Positions 1 to 8,855 of a DNA stretch of 64,000 nt are shown piece by piece. The notes beneath the pieces were generated by a model. That model was not told where the DNA came from and made no database searches. It saw only the letters and a program-made list of their open reading frames with translations. This DNA is from Clostridiales bacterium (lineage in GTDB: Bacteria > Bacillota > Clostridia > Lachnospirales > Lachnospiraceae). The translations under genes and the position numbers were made by a program. The stretch lies in the NCBI GenBank assembly GCA_018365455.1, contig JAGZJZ010000027.1:1-64000 (forward strand), given 5' to 3'. Position 1 is the first letter of the stretch. Every line of letters begins with the position of its first letter.

Positions 1-59
1 ATTTAAAAAGTCCAATATGATTTTAAGGGGATTCTCTGCGCTTTTTTAGAACAGCAAAA

Positions 60-128
60 AACCAGTTCGCAATTATACGAACTGGTTGATGCCATTGACT
101 TACAGCTCAAAGCTGTGGGTCTTTTTTT
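60..128 (+). terminator. Two hairpins with a T-run at the left edge
   Basis: A 10-bp inverted repeat (60-69 with 78-87) is followed by a second stem ACAGCT/AGCTGT (102-116) and a T-tract (122-128). The second stem plus T-run has the form of a weak intrinsic terminator for something entering from the left edge. The rest of 1-262 holds no gene I can recognise; an open frame at 149-331 has no ribosome site and overlaps the promoter of the next gene. Confidence 0.4.
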
Positions 129-262
129 AGTGCACCCAGCGCAAATTAATGCGTATTTTAAAAAGTTTAACGGATTCAGATTCTCGTAGGATGAAGAACA
201 ATGGCTCAGATCTATTTATTTTTCGTGGCGGCTGTGTTTATAAATATTTCATATATTATTTA

Positions 263-329
263 TTGACAAATAGATTACCACGTAGTATATTAGTCAAAAG
301 AGATGATAGTAATAGATTTGGACTAATAT
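263..329 (+). promoter_or_regulatory. Promoter and inverted-repeat operator for the MarR operon
   Basis: TTGACA at 263-268 and TATATT at 286-291 are separated by 17 bp. A perfect 9-bp inverted repeat, ATATTAGTC (287-295) and GACTAATAT (321-329), overlaps the -10 and the transcript start. This is the expected position for binding by the MarR protein encoded immediately downstream, so autorepression is the likely role (inference). Confidence 0.65.
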
Positions 330-353
330 GAAAAATAGAATGGAGGAATAATT

Positions 354-851
354 GTGGTTCAATTAGAAAACAGGATGCCAGAAAATAGATTATCAGAAAA
401 ATACCAATCCCTAAGCAGATTATTTGATGAATATGCAAGAGCAGTAGGATTAACTTCTATGAGTTTAACTGTTTTGGGGATTATCTATGATAATCCGGAA
501 GAATGCACACAAAAGCTGATTTGTGAACAAAGTCAGTTTACCAAGCAAAGCGTAAATATGATTATTAAATCTTTTTTGAAGCATGGATATGTGGAACTGG
601 TGGAAATGAAAACTGACCGTAGAAATAAGCAGGTAAAGCTAAGCGAAAGCGGTGCGGAATATGCAGAGAAAATTGTGGGCCGTTTATGTGAAGTGGAAGC
701 GGATGTGATGAAGAAAATAACGGATGAACAGCGGGAGGCCCTAATCGTTTACGCTGAGATATATGAAGAAGGCATTCGAAATGAGATTGCCAGATTGGCT
801 GGCAATATAAATAAAAAAGAGATAGGTGGTGATCGTATTGATACGAGATAA
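354..851 (+). CDS. MarR family transcriptional regulator
   Basis: A 165-residue winged-helix regulator of MarR type. It starts at GTG 354 with GGAGG at 342-346. The recognition part is residues ~60-100, with the segment KQSVNMIIKSFLKHGYVEL followed by the wing around TDRRNKQVKL, which is the usual MarR layout; long terminal helices would form the dimer interface. It heads an operon with a zinc-ribbon protein and a two-subunit ABC exporter, so it probably represses the exporter in the absence of an aromatic or drug-like ligand. The inverted repeat over its promoter supports autoregulation. Ligand unknown. Confidence 0.88.
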   Translation: MVQLENRMPENRLSEKYQSLSRLFDEYARAVGLTSMSLTVLGIIYDNPEECTQKLICEQSQFTKQSVNMIIKSFLKHGYVELVEMKTDRRNKQVKLSESGAEYAEKIVGRLCEVEADVMKKITDEQREALIVYAEIYEEGIRNEIARLAGNINKKEIGGDRIDTR

Positions 852-1011
852 CTGGATTCATTGCCCGGTCTGTAAAAATAAAACCAGATTAAAGGCACGT
901 TATGATACAGTACTTATAAAGTTCCCGCTGTTTTGTCCAAAATGCAAACAGGAAACGCTGATTGATATTACAAACTTAAAAGTAACCGTTCTCACAGAGC
1001 CAGACGCATAA
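826..1011 (+). CDS. Cysteine-rich KTR domain protein (small zinc ribbon)
   Basis: A 50-61 residue protein overlapping the end of the MarR gene. It carries two CxxC knuckles, CPVC and CPKC, flanking the KNKTRLK segment that names the KTR family; the pair should bind one zinc ion. The start is uncertain: GTG 826 and GTG 829 are possible, but TTG 838 sits about 7 bp after AGGTGGTG and would give a shorter N-terminus close to the usual family length. The family is common in accessory and resistance regions of Firmicutes; no biochemical role is established. Translational coupling to the MarR gene is likely. Confidence 0.75.
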   Translation: MVIVLIRDNWIHCPVCKNKTRLKARYDTVLIKFPLFCPKCKQETLIDITNLKVTVLTEPDA

Positions 1012-1016
1012 GACGC

Positions 1017-1059
1017 AGAGCCAATGAAGTATATAAATACTTCGTTGGCTCTATTTTTA
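1017..1059 (+). terminator. Strong hairpin between KTR gene and ABC exporter
   Basis: A 16-bp stem (1017-1032 with 1037-1052, one G-T wobble) is followed by TATTTTTAT. This has the form of an intrinsic terminator. It lies inside the MarR-KTR-ABC cluster, only 25 bp before the exporter start, so it may act as an attenuator that lowers exporter expression relative to the regulator. Confidence 0.75.
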
Positions 1060-1076
1060 TTAAAGGAGGAATTAAT

Positions 1077-2838
1077 TTGTTAAAAATACTGAAAAACCTA
1101 ACTGCAAAAGAATGGGGGCTTACGGTCATAAGCCTCGGGCTGATTGTCTTTCAAGTGTGGCTTGATCTGACTCTTCCGGAATTTATGGGAAAAATCACAG
1201 AGATTGTCCAGACTCCCGGCAGCCAAATGAATGAAATTTTACTAGCGGGCGGCAGGATGCTGCTGATAACGCTGGGAAGTGTTGTGGTATCGGTCCTGAT
1301 TGCAGGGCTAGCCGCACGTATTGCAACCAATCTCTCCTCCAGACTGCGGACAAACCTGTTTCATAAGGTACAGTCTTTCACAATGCAGGAGATCAACAAC
1401 TTTTCCATATCCAGCTTAATCACGAGAACTACGAACGATATTACCCAAGTTCAGATGCTCGTGGTAATAGGATTGCAAATCCTTATAAAATCTCCGATCC
1501 TGGCGGTTTGGGCGATTGTGAAAATCACAGGAAAAAGCTGGCAGTGGTCCTTTGCAACTGGCATTGCTGTAGCAGCGCTTATTATTGTATCTGTAGTGAT
1601 GATCGCTATTGCGATTCCAAAATTCAAACTGCTTCAAAAGCAGACGGATGATTTAAGCCGGGTTTCCAGAGAAAATCTCACAGGACTGCGGGTTGTCCGT
1701 GCATATAATGCAGAGGGATATCAGGAAGATAAGTTTGAAAAAACCAACCAGGCATTTGCCAATACAAATATATTCTCAAACCGCCTGATGGCTGCGCTGA
1801 TGCCGTCTGTGGAGATTATTATGAATGGTCTGACCTTATCGGTATACTGGATCGGAGCAGTTTTGATCTCTAACGCAGCGGCAGGTGCCCGGCTCACCCT
1901 GTTTTCGGATATGATGGTGTTTTCATCCTATGCCATTCAATTGCTTATGGCGTTTATGATGCTGGTTATGGTACTGATACTGATCCCTCGTGCCAGCGTA
2001 TCGGCAAACCGTATCAAAGAAGTCTTAGAAACGGACCCAGCCATTAAGGACGGTCCCATTCATGACTTGCATACTGCCACACCAGGCGAGGTGGAATTTA
2101 AAAATGTCAGCTTTAAATATCCGGATGCAGAAGATTATGTGCTGCAGAACATCAGCTTTCGGGCGGGAAAAGGGGAAACGGTTGCCTTCATTGGTTCCAC
2201 AGGCTGCGGAAAAAGTACGGTCATTAATTTGATTCCCAGGTTTTATGATGCAACAGAAGGCGGGGTCTATGGATGGAATCAATGTCAAAGAATTTACCCA
2301 GGCGGCCTTACGCAATAAAATCGGATATGTTTCCCAAAAAGCAATCCTGTTTAAAGGAGATGTGGAATCCAATGTGTCCTTCGGTTCCAATGGAACGGGC
2401 AAAGTGACCAATGAGGAGGTAGTTTCCGCTATTTCTACCGCACAAAGCACGGATTTTGTAGAAGGTATGGAGAATTCCTATAAAAGTTATGTGGCACCCG
2501 GTGGAACAAATCTATCCGGTGGACAAAAACAGCGTCTTTCCATTGCAAGGGCAATTGCGAGAAAACCTGAAATTCTAATATTTGACGATAGTTTTTCTGC
2601 TCTGGACTATAAAACGGATAAATTACTTCGCAGCGAATTAAGGCATCAGGCAGCGGACGCCACCATTATTATTGTGGCGCAGCGAATTGGAACTATTAAG
2701 GATGCGGACAAGATTATCGTTCTGGAGGAAGGTAAAATCGCCGGAATGGGTACCCATCATCAATTGATGAAAAACTGCAATTTATACCAAGAAATTGCCT
2801 ATTCTCAGCTTTCAAAGGAGGAACTGGAAAATGAATAA
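1077..2838 (+). pseudogene. ABC exporter subunit, half-transporter, frameshifted
   Basis: A membrane-fused ABC half-transporter that would be about 587 residues. TTG start at 1077 follows AAAGGAGGA. Six membrane helices lie in residues ~15-310, then the nucleotide-binding domain with Walker A GSTGCGKST. Reading runs into a stop at 2318, but the domain continues in another frame (from ~2272) with LSGGQKQR, IFDDSFSALD and VAQRIGT. The join lies at ~2271, where the expected VY-x-DGINV lacks two bases. The Walker B has Asp where catalytic Glu is expected and the H-loop has Gln for His: this is the degenerate-site subunit of a TM287/288-like heterodimer. Natural mutation or sequencing error are both possible. 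Confidence 0.8.
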
Positions 2839-4672
2839 TGATCAATATGAAAAACATCAAAAGGCAGAAGGACCAGACGCTTCGGAGTTTTCCGGATTAG
2901 GAGGAACTGTTGATAAAGCAAAGGATCCGAAAAAAACATTAAAAATGCTGCTGTCTTACTCAAAAGAATATTTAGCTGCTATCATCTTCGCAGTTATGGC
3001 AGCAATGCTGGGAACCGTAATCGTCCTGGCAGGGCCTGAAAAGCTTAAAGAGATCACCAATCTGATTACGGAGGGCGTAGCCACAACCGTGGACATGCCC
3101 AGCATTGTCAAAATCGGTATCCTGTTAATTGGCTTATATCTTGCCAGTGGCCTCTTAAGTACTGTACAGGGATGGATTATGGCTACCGTTACACAGCGAA
3201 TGTCCAAAAAAATGCGGACAGATATCAGTAAAAAAATCAATCGGCTGCCAATGTGGTTCTATCACAAAAATACAACGGGTGACATTCTGTCCCGTATCAC
3301 CAACGATGTGGATTCACTGGGGCAGAACTTAAACAACAGTGTTACAACGCTTGTCACCTCAATCACCATGCTTGCAGGATCTTTGTTTATGATGTTCATT
3401 ACCAACTGGGTTATGACGGTTACTGCCATTGCTTCTGTAGTAGTCGGTTTTATCATCATGCTGTTTATCATGTCGAAATCCCAGAAATATTTTGATAACC
3501 AACAGAAATATCTGGGGCAGATTAACGGACATATTGAAGAAACCTACACGGGTCACACTATTGTAAAAGCATATAATGGAGAACAGCAGATGTATGAGCC
3601 GTTCAGGAGCCTGAATAAAAAACTGAAAAAAAGTACTTATATGGCACAATTTCTTTCCGGACTGATGATGCCTGTAATGACCTTTGTGGATAATATCGGT
3701 TATGTTGCAGTCATTGTTGTCGGGGCAGCTCTGGTCATGAGCGGACACATCTCTTTTGGAGTAATTGTTGCATTTTTAGTCTATGTGCGCTATTTTACCC
3801 AGCCGCTCACCCAAATTGCACAATTGGCACAGGGTTTACAATTGGCAGTTGCTGCAGGGGAACGTGTATTTGAGTTTTTGGACGCGGAAGAAATGACGGA
3901 CGAAGGGCATAAAAATGTTAAGCTCCAAAAGGTTACCGGGCATGTGGAATTTAAGAATGTAAAATTTTCATACGAAGGTTCGGATCAGACGATCATCCAT
4001 AATTTTTCCGCAACAGCCAGACCAGGTCAGAAAATCGCAATTGTAGGCCCGACTGGGGCAGGAAAAACAACACTTGTCAATTTGCTGATGCGATTTAATG
4101 AAATAAATGGCGGAAAAATTTACATTGATGGTATACCAATCAGCCGGATGACAAGGGAGCAGGTTCATTCACTCTTCTGCATGGTATTACAGGATACCTG
4201 GCTTTGGCTTTTTGAGGGAACTATTCGGGAAAATATTGTTTACAATAAAGAAAATGTATCGGAGGAAATGCTGAAAGAGGCTTGTAAGGCAGTAGGATTG
4301 CACCATTTTATCCGAACGCTGCCAAAAGGCTATGACACCGTTTTAAACGATAAAATCAGCCTTTCGGCGGGCCAGCGGCAGCAAATCACCATTGCACGTG
4401 CCATGATTGATAATGCGCCAATGCTGATTTTAGACGAAGCAACCAGCTCAATTGACACCAGGACAGAGGTACTGATACAAAATGCTATGGATAAACTGAT
4501 GCAGGGACGCACCTCTTTTGTCATTGCCCACCGGCTATCCACCATTAAAAATGCGGATGTTATCTTTGTGCTGAAGGACGGGGATATTATTGAAAGCGGA
4601 AACCATACAGAATTAATGAAGAAAGGCGGATTTTATGCGGAGCTTTACAACAGTCAGTTTGAAGTGGCATAG
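2831..4672 (+). CDS. ABC exporter subunit with catalytic ATP site
   Basis: A 613-residue half-transporter, partner of the preceding subunit. ATG 2831 is preceded by AAAGGAGG and overlaps the upstream stop by 8 bp. After a ~45-residue cytosolic leader, six membrane segments span ~50-345. The ATPase domain has Walker A GPTGAGKTT, signature LSAGQRQQ, Walker B LILDEATSSID and H-loop IAHRLST. Catalytic Glu and His are present, while the signature is altered (LSAGQ), exactly complementary to the degenerate Walker B and H-loop of the partner. This pattern is known from heterodimeric multidrug exporters (TM287/288, BmrCD, LmrCD). With a MarR regulator upstream, drug or lipid export is the best guess. 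Confidence 0.88.
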   Translation: MNNDQYEKHQKAEGPDASEFSGLGGTVDKAKDPKKTLKMLLSYSKEYLAAIIFAVMAAMLGTVIVLAGPEKLKEITNLITEGVATTVDMPSIVKIGILLIGLYLASGLLSTVQGWIMATVTQRMSKKMRTDISKKINRLPMWFYHKNTTGDILSRITNDVDSLGQNLNNSVTTLVTSITMLAGSLFMMFITNWVMTVTAIASVVVGFIIMLFIMSKSQKYFDNQQKYLGQINGHIEETYTGHTIVKAYNGEQQMYEPFRSLNKKLKKSTYMAQFLSGLMMPVMTFVDNIGYVAVIVVGAALVMSGHISFGVIVAFLVYVRYFTQPLTQIAQLAQGLQLAVAAGERVFEFLDAEEMTDEGHKNVKLQKVTGHVEFKNVKFSYEGSDQTIIHNFSATARPGQKIAIVGPTGAGKTTLVNLLMRFNEINGGKIYIDGIPISRMTREQVHSLFCMVLQDTWLWLFEGTIRENIVYNKENVSEEMLKEACKAVGLHHFIRTLPKGYDTVLNDKISLSAGQRQQITIARAMIDNAPMLILDEATSSIDTRTEVLIQNAMDKLMQGRTSFVIAHRLSTIKNADVIFVLKDGDIIESGNHTELMKKGGFYAELYNSQFEVA

Positions 4673-4703
4673 AAGAAAGCAAACAAACAGAAAGGATGAT
4701 TAA

Positions 4704-5921
4704 ATGAAGATTGCATTATTCAGCGACACCTATCTTCCCCAGATTAATGGAGTGGCGACCCATGTAAAAACCTTAAAAGAGGGAATGGAGGAGCTTGGAC
4801 ACCAGGTTATGGTGGTAACAGCAGATTCAAAAGTGCGCTGTCACAGCCTTGAGGAGGGGGTACTCCGATGCCCTGCAACGGAACTGAAGGACCTCTATGG
4901 TTACGGTATGGCGCCCACGTACAACCAGGAACGCATGCGTCTGCTTCGTGCTTTTTCTCCCGACATTGTCCACATTCATACGGAATTTGGCATCGGTTCC
5001 ACCGGCCTTGAGCTTGCAAGGGAACTGAGTGTCCCTTTGATTTACACCCAGCATACCATGTGGGATGAGTATCTTCACTATGTTGCTTCGCCTACACTAC
5101 TGCCCACTGTCCGCAAGCTTGCCCATGCATATTTCCGGTATTTTGCCAATCAGGCAGATGCCGTTATCGGTCCCTCCCAAAAAGTACAAACCTTTTTGGA
5201 TGCCTGCGGAGCCAAACGGAAGGTGGAGGTCATTCCTAACGCGGTGGAACTGGATCGCTTCTCCATGGAACAGGTGGACAAGGGAAATGTAGAACTGATC
5301 CGGCAGACCTATGGCTTTCAGCCGTCTGATCTGATCATCTGCTTTTGCGGGCGGTTGGCACAGGAGAAAAGTGTGGATGTACTTCTGGACTATTTCGCAG
5401 TCTGTCATCAGGAGGACTGCCACATTAAGCTGATGCTCATGGGCGACGGTCCTGCAAGGGCGGCACTGGAAGGCAGAGCACGACATCTTGGGATCAGTGA
5501 TGCTGTGGTTTTTACCGGCAGTATACCTCATGATTCTGTCCGGGATGTATACGCCTGTTGTGATCTTTATGCCACTGCTTCCAGATCAGAACTTCATTCT
5601 ATCTCTATGCTGGAGGCTATGGCTATGGGTCTTCCTGTTCTGCATATTCTGGATGAAGCTAATGCGGGACAGGTAGTGGACGGGGTTAATGGATATGTTT
5701 TTGCCAATGCCCGGGAACTGCGTGCACACATTCTCCGGTACCGGGACAGCAGTGAGGCTGAAAAGCAGCAGCTGCGTGCTTCTGTGACGGCATCTGTGCG
5801 ATTTGCTGACCAGATTGGGATGGCGCAGAAAATAGAGAGTATTTATCAGTGCCATGTAAAACAGGAAGCTGCACTTATGGCGGAGACTGGAAAAGGAGGT
5901 GGTCCTTATGCCATTTCTTGA
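4704..5921 (+). CDS. GT4 family glycosyltransferase (diacylglycerol glucosyltransferase-like)
   Basis: A 405-residue GT-B glycosyltransferase. It starts with the GT4 pattern MKIALFSDTYLPQINGVATH, has the mid-domain VHIHTEFGIG and IYTQHTMWDEY, and a donor-binding half with FCGRLAQEKSVDVLL and a C-terminal nucleotide-sugar segment around SRSELHSISMLEAMAMGLP. This resembles clostridial and mollicute 1,2-diacylglycerol 3-glucosyltransferases, which make membrane glycolipids at the cytosolic face; alpha-mannosyltransferases of the same family are the alternative. In that segment SEL replaces the usual E-x-x-G-L (SETQGL) pattern, so the acceptor or efficiency may differ. It is 31 bp after the exporter and overlaps the next gene. 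Confidence 0.8.
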   Translation: MKIALFSDTYLPQINGVATHVKTLKEGMEELGHQVMVVTADSKVRCHSLEEGVLRCPATELKDLYGYGMAPTYNQERMRLLRAFSPDIVHIHTEFGIGSTGLELARELSVPLIYTQHTMWDEYLHYVASPTLLPTVRKLAHAYFRYFANQADAVIGPSQKVQTFLDACGAKRKVEVIPNAVELDRFSMEQVDKGNVELIRQTYGFQPSDLIICFCGRLAQEKSVDVLLDYFAVCHQEDCHIKLMLMGDGPARAALEGRARHLGISDAVVFTGSIPHDSVRDVYACCDLYATASRSELHSISMLEAMAMGLPVLHILDEANAGQVVDGVNGYVFANARELRAHILRYRDSSEAEKQQLRASVTASVRFADQIGMAQKIESIYQCHVKQEAALMAETGKGGGPYAIS

Positions 5922-6564
5922 TATCTTACTTTTGTTTATTGTGGGTAATGTACTTGGATTCGTAATAGAGACGGTATACTGCTATTTCCTTTCCGGAAAG
6001 ATAGAGAGCCGCCGTGGGGTAGTCTATGGACCATTTAACCAGGTGTATGGCTTTGGTGTCGTCCTGATGACATTACTGCTGCCACCTCTGGTTGGGGGAA
6101 ACCTGCCTGCACTTTTTATCGGAAGCGGTCTCTTGGGCGGACTGTTTGAAGCTATATGCAGTTTCTTTCAGGAGAGCGCGTATGGAACAGTCTCCTGGGA
6201 GTATTCAGGACAGCGTTTCTCCTTATTAGGAGGAAGGACAAGCCTGACCTATATGTTTTACTGGGGCATCCTGGGGACTTTCTATATCAGTGTGATTCAC
6301 CCGCTGCTCTTTCGGCTGTTCCACAGAATACCGTTATCCATCAAAGCTCCGGTGGTATTGGCTCTGACGCTTTTTCTTATTTTTGATTTCTGGCTCTCCA
6401 ATGCAGCTGTTCGAAGATGGCGCAGCCGGCTGGACGGGACACCTGGTGTGGGAAAACTGGAGATCTGGCTGGACAAAAAGTTTACAAATGACCGAATGCA
6501 TAAAATCTACCAAAGCATGAAGGTTTCAAGCCGCAATGATGCAGGCTGTTCAGAGCCCCAATAG
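5908..6564 (+). CDS. Small multispanning membrane protein (PF06541-like)
   Basis: A 218-residue integral membrane protein. ATG 5908 is 8 bp after AAAGGAGG and overlaps the glycosyltransferase end by 14 bp; a GTG at 5899 lies inside the ribosome site and is rejected. About five hydrophobic segments are visible. The motifs GFVIETVYCYF, SRRGVVYGPFNQVYGFG and WEYSGQRFSLLGG match the family often named putative ABC transporter (CmpB/DUF1113), although no ATPase accompanies it here and no transport has been shown. Its overlap with a glycolipid-type glycosyltransferase suggests a cell-envelope role (inference). Confidence 0.7.
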   Translation: MPFLDILLLFIVGNVLGFVIETVYCYFLSGKIESRRGVVYGPFNQVYGFGVVLMTLLLPPLVGGNLPALFIGSGLLGGLFEAICSFFQESAYGTVSWEYSGQRFSLLGGRTSLTYMFYWGILGTFYISVIHPLLFRLFHRIPLSIKAPVVLALTLFLIFDFWLSNAAVRRWRSRLDGTPGVGKLEIWLDKKFTNDRMHKIYQSMKVSSRNDAGCSEPQ

Positions 6565-6583
6565 ACACCCGATAAGCAGGTGC

Positions 6584-7939
6584 TTACTGAGAAGAATCTT
6601 CTTTTCCGGACCCAAATGACACAGCACACCAGGCGATCAACGCTATAATCAAAACGGCTAAAAACAGAAGTTTACTCTGGGGATCAATCCCCTCCTGCCG
6701 GGTTTCCGCAGGTTCGGGAAGCTCTGTTTCAGACAGATTTTGGGGAGGTTCACTTTGGGGCATTTCTGTTGTCTCAGGGGAAGTAGATACCTTTGCGGAT
6801 GTCTGGACGCTATCCTTTTTTAACAGGTATGCGTAGCCCAGGTGATGATCCCCATAGTCATATCGGATGACACCAACGGCACCGGCTGGAGGATTTTTTG
6901 GCAGTCCCTTGATTAAGATACGTTTTATACCTTTAAATTCAGTCGTATCTGCGGGGACGGAGACCATGCTGTTGCCGGCAAGTTCCAGCTGTGACGGTTC
7001 GTAGGTATTTCCATCTATGGTAACGGGTTCCCGGAAGAGATTGGCGGTACTGTCGTATTTGGAAATATCCAGGTTCTTGAAGTTCTGAAATCCGCTTTCC
7101 AGCTGAGCTTTACTGTCCAGATAATATTGGGATGGTGTGCCCCTTAAGATGACACTTATCAGCCGGCGGCCGTCCTGCTCGGCATAAGTTACCAGTGTAT
7201 TTCCTGCAGGAGTGGTGTATCCGGTCTTGCCGCCAATGGCAAACGGACAGTAGAATTCGCTGTTTTCATCGGAAGTGCTCACTAGTTTATGTTCCATATA
7301 TATCGTGATTCCGTTGGGATTATTCAGAGTCGGGCTGATATCATGTGAAAGGGAAGAATCAATTTCCAGCAGCTTTGGATTGGAAAATGCCGCCTGGGCG
7401 ATGCGCGCCATTTCATAGGCGGTGACCACCTGTGTATCATCATTTAAACCGGAGGGATTGGCAAAGTGGCTTTTGGTGCATCCAAGTGCTGCTACTTTAT
7501 CGTTCATCATCTGCACAAATGCATCACGGCTTCCGGCAACATGCTCTGCCAGTGCATTTGCCACCTGGTTACAGGAGTGGAGAAGCAGGGAGTAGAGGCA
7601 GTCCTCTACGGTTAACTTGTCACCTGGAGCAACATTGAGTTTGTTGCCGCTGCCTTCTTCCACGTTATTAACTGCATCATCAGAGAAAGTCACAATGTCT
7701 TCTAAATTGCTGTTCTCCAAAACAATCAGAGCGGTCAGCAGCTTCGTAATACTGGCTGGAGGATATGGGGTATCGATATTCTGCCCCAGAAGAACTGCGC
7801 CGGAATCCATATCCACTACCACTCCCGCTTCCGCCTGAATCCAGACATCAGAAGGCCAGTCCGGCATTGCATATACTGTCAGAAGTAAGGCGGGGCATAT
7901 AAACATAGAAATAAGAACAGCGATGGATATACGTTTCAT
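6584..7939 (-). CDS. D-alanyl-D-alanine carboxypeptidase (DacA-type PBP)
   Basis: A 451-residue low-molecular-weight penicillin-binding protein that trims the terminal D-Ala from peptidoglycan stem peptides. ATG 7939 follows AAGGAG by 6 bp; an ATG two codons upstream abuts the ribosome site. It has a signal peptide (residues 1-24), the SxxK motif SITK at ~63-66, SCN, and KTG in GGKTGYTTPAGNT. The catalytic domain ends near residue 280, followed by a PBP5-like beta domain. A Pro/Glu-rich linker precedes a C-terminal membrane anchor (LLFLAVLIIALIAWCAV) and a short charged tail. It converges on the membrane protein gene upstream in the window. Sporulation or vegetative roles cannot be told apart. 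Confidence 0.92.
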   Translation of the reverse strand: MKRISIAVLISMFICPALLLTVYAMPDWPSDVWIQAEAGVVVDMDSGAVLLGQNIDTPYPPASITKLLTALIVLENSNLEDIVTFSDDAVNNVEEGSGNKLNVAPGDKLTVEDCLYSLLLHSCNQVANALAEHVAGSRDAFVQMMNDKVAALGCTKSHFANPSGLNDDTQVVTAYEMARIAQAAFSNPKLLEIDSSLSHDISPTLNNPNGITIYMEHKLVSTSDENSEFYCPFAIGGKTGYTTPAGNTLVTYAEQDGRRLISVILRGTPSQYYLDSKAQLESGFQNFKNLDISKYDSTANLFREPVTIDGNTYEPSQLELAGNSMVSVPADTTEFKGIKRILIKGLPKNPPAGAVGVIRYDYGDHHLGYAYLLKKDSVQTSAKVSTSPETTEMPQSEPPQNLSETELPEPAETRQEGIDPQSKLLFLAVLIIALIAWCAVSFGSGKEDSSQ

Positions 7940-8097
7940 GGACATCTCCTTATCAGGTCTGATTTTTAAGTGACCGAAGCGGCAGACGGTGAAAAAGCGG
8001 TACAATCCGCCGGCTCTTTATATAGTATTACGGGGCTGTCTCAAATAGAAGAGTTATTTCCAACTTGACAATCTGGCAGAATCTTCCATGATAAAAA

Positions 8098-8841
8098 TTA
8101 GAGCGTGTATGATATCCCTTTTCCGTTCAGCAATTTTTCAACAAATGGGTTGGCTGGCGAATGGGCTACATTTTCCGGAGTATCATATTGCTGGACAGCG
8201 CCCTGATCCAGAACCAGAACTTTCGTGCCAAGGAGCAATGCTTCGGAAATGTCGTGTGTGACGAAGATAATGGTAATGCCTGTTTTATGATGAATTTCTT
8301 TGAGCTCCTTTTGCAGCTGCACCCTGGTGATCTCATCGACGGCTCCAAAGGGTTCATCCATCAGCAGGATTTCGGGAGAGGACGCAAGTGCCCTGGCGAT
8401 TCCCACACGCTGCTGCTGGCCTCCGGAGAGCTCTGAGGGATAGCGCATCCTCATATCGTCTGTGAGCCCTACGATTTTCATCCATTTTGTAACGGCATCG
8501 TGGGTTTTCTTTTTGTTGCGATGGTTCAGCAGATTCGGGACATAGGATATATTATCTTCCACCGACATATGGGGAAAGAGAACGCTTCCCTGAATACAGT
8601 ATCCGATACTCCGTCTGAGCGCTATCAGGTCTTCATTCTGAATGTCCTTCTGATTGACCAGGATACTGCCGCTGTCTGGGAGCAGCAGCCCGTTGATCAT
8701 TTTTAATAATGTGGTCTTACCGCATCCGGACGAACCGATAACGGTAAGAAATTCCCCTTTTTCTATATCCAGATTAAAATGTTCGATGATTGAATTTTCA
8801 TCATATTTTTTTTCGATATCTTTAAATTGTATAATCGGCAT
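8098..8841 (-). CDS. Osmoprotectant-type ABC importer ATPase
   Basis: A 247-residue ATP-binding subunit of the quaternary-amine uptake class (OpuCA/OpuBA-like). It has Walker A GSSGCGKTT, Q-loop GYCIQ, signature LSGGQQQR, Walker B LLMDEPFGAVD and H-loop THD. OpuA/OpuC-type ATPases often end in tandem CBS domains; here the protein stops soon after the ATPase domain, so that ionic-strength sensor is absent. It lies 14 bp downstream of the permease-binding fusion and is certainly cotranscribed with it. Substrate is probably glycine betaine, carnitine or choline, by family. Confidence 0.88.
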   Translation of the reverse strand: MPIIQFKDIEKKYDENSIIEHFNLDIEKGEFLTVIGSSGCGKTTLLKMINGLLLPDSGSILVNQKDIQNEDLIALRRSIGYCIQGSVLFPHMSVEDNISYVPNLLNHRNKKKTHDAVTKWMKIVGLTDDMRMRYPSELSGGQQQRVGIARALASSPEILLMDEPFGAVDEITRVQLQKELKEIHHKTGITIIFVTHDISEALLLGTKVLVLDQGAVQQYDTPENVAHSPANPFVEKLLNGKGISYTL

Positions 8842-8855
8842 TGTTTACCTCCTTC

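Noticed and set aside
149..331. 60-codon frame before the MarR gene
   Set aside because: It overlaps the MarR promoter and operator and has no ribosome site.
2245..2318. Programmed frameshift in the ABC exporter
   Set aside because: No slippery heptamer, stimulatory hairpin or family precedent; a mutation or sequencing error is simpler.
8031..8050. GGGCTGTCTCAAAT, resembling an insertion-sequence end (similar GGGCTGTCT at 42449)
   Set aside because: No matching inverted partner, transposase or target duplication nearby; too short to call.
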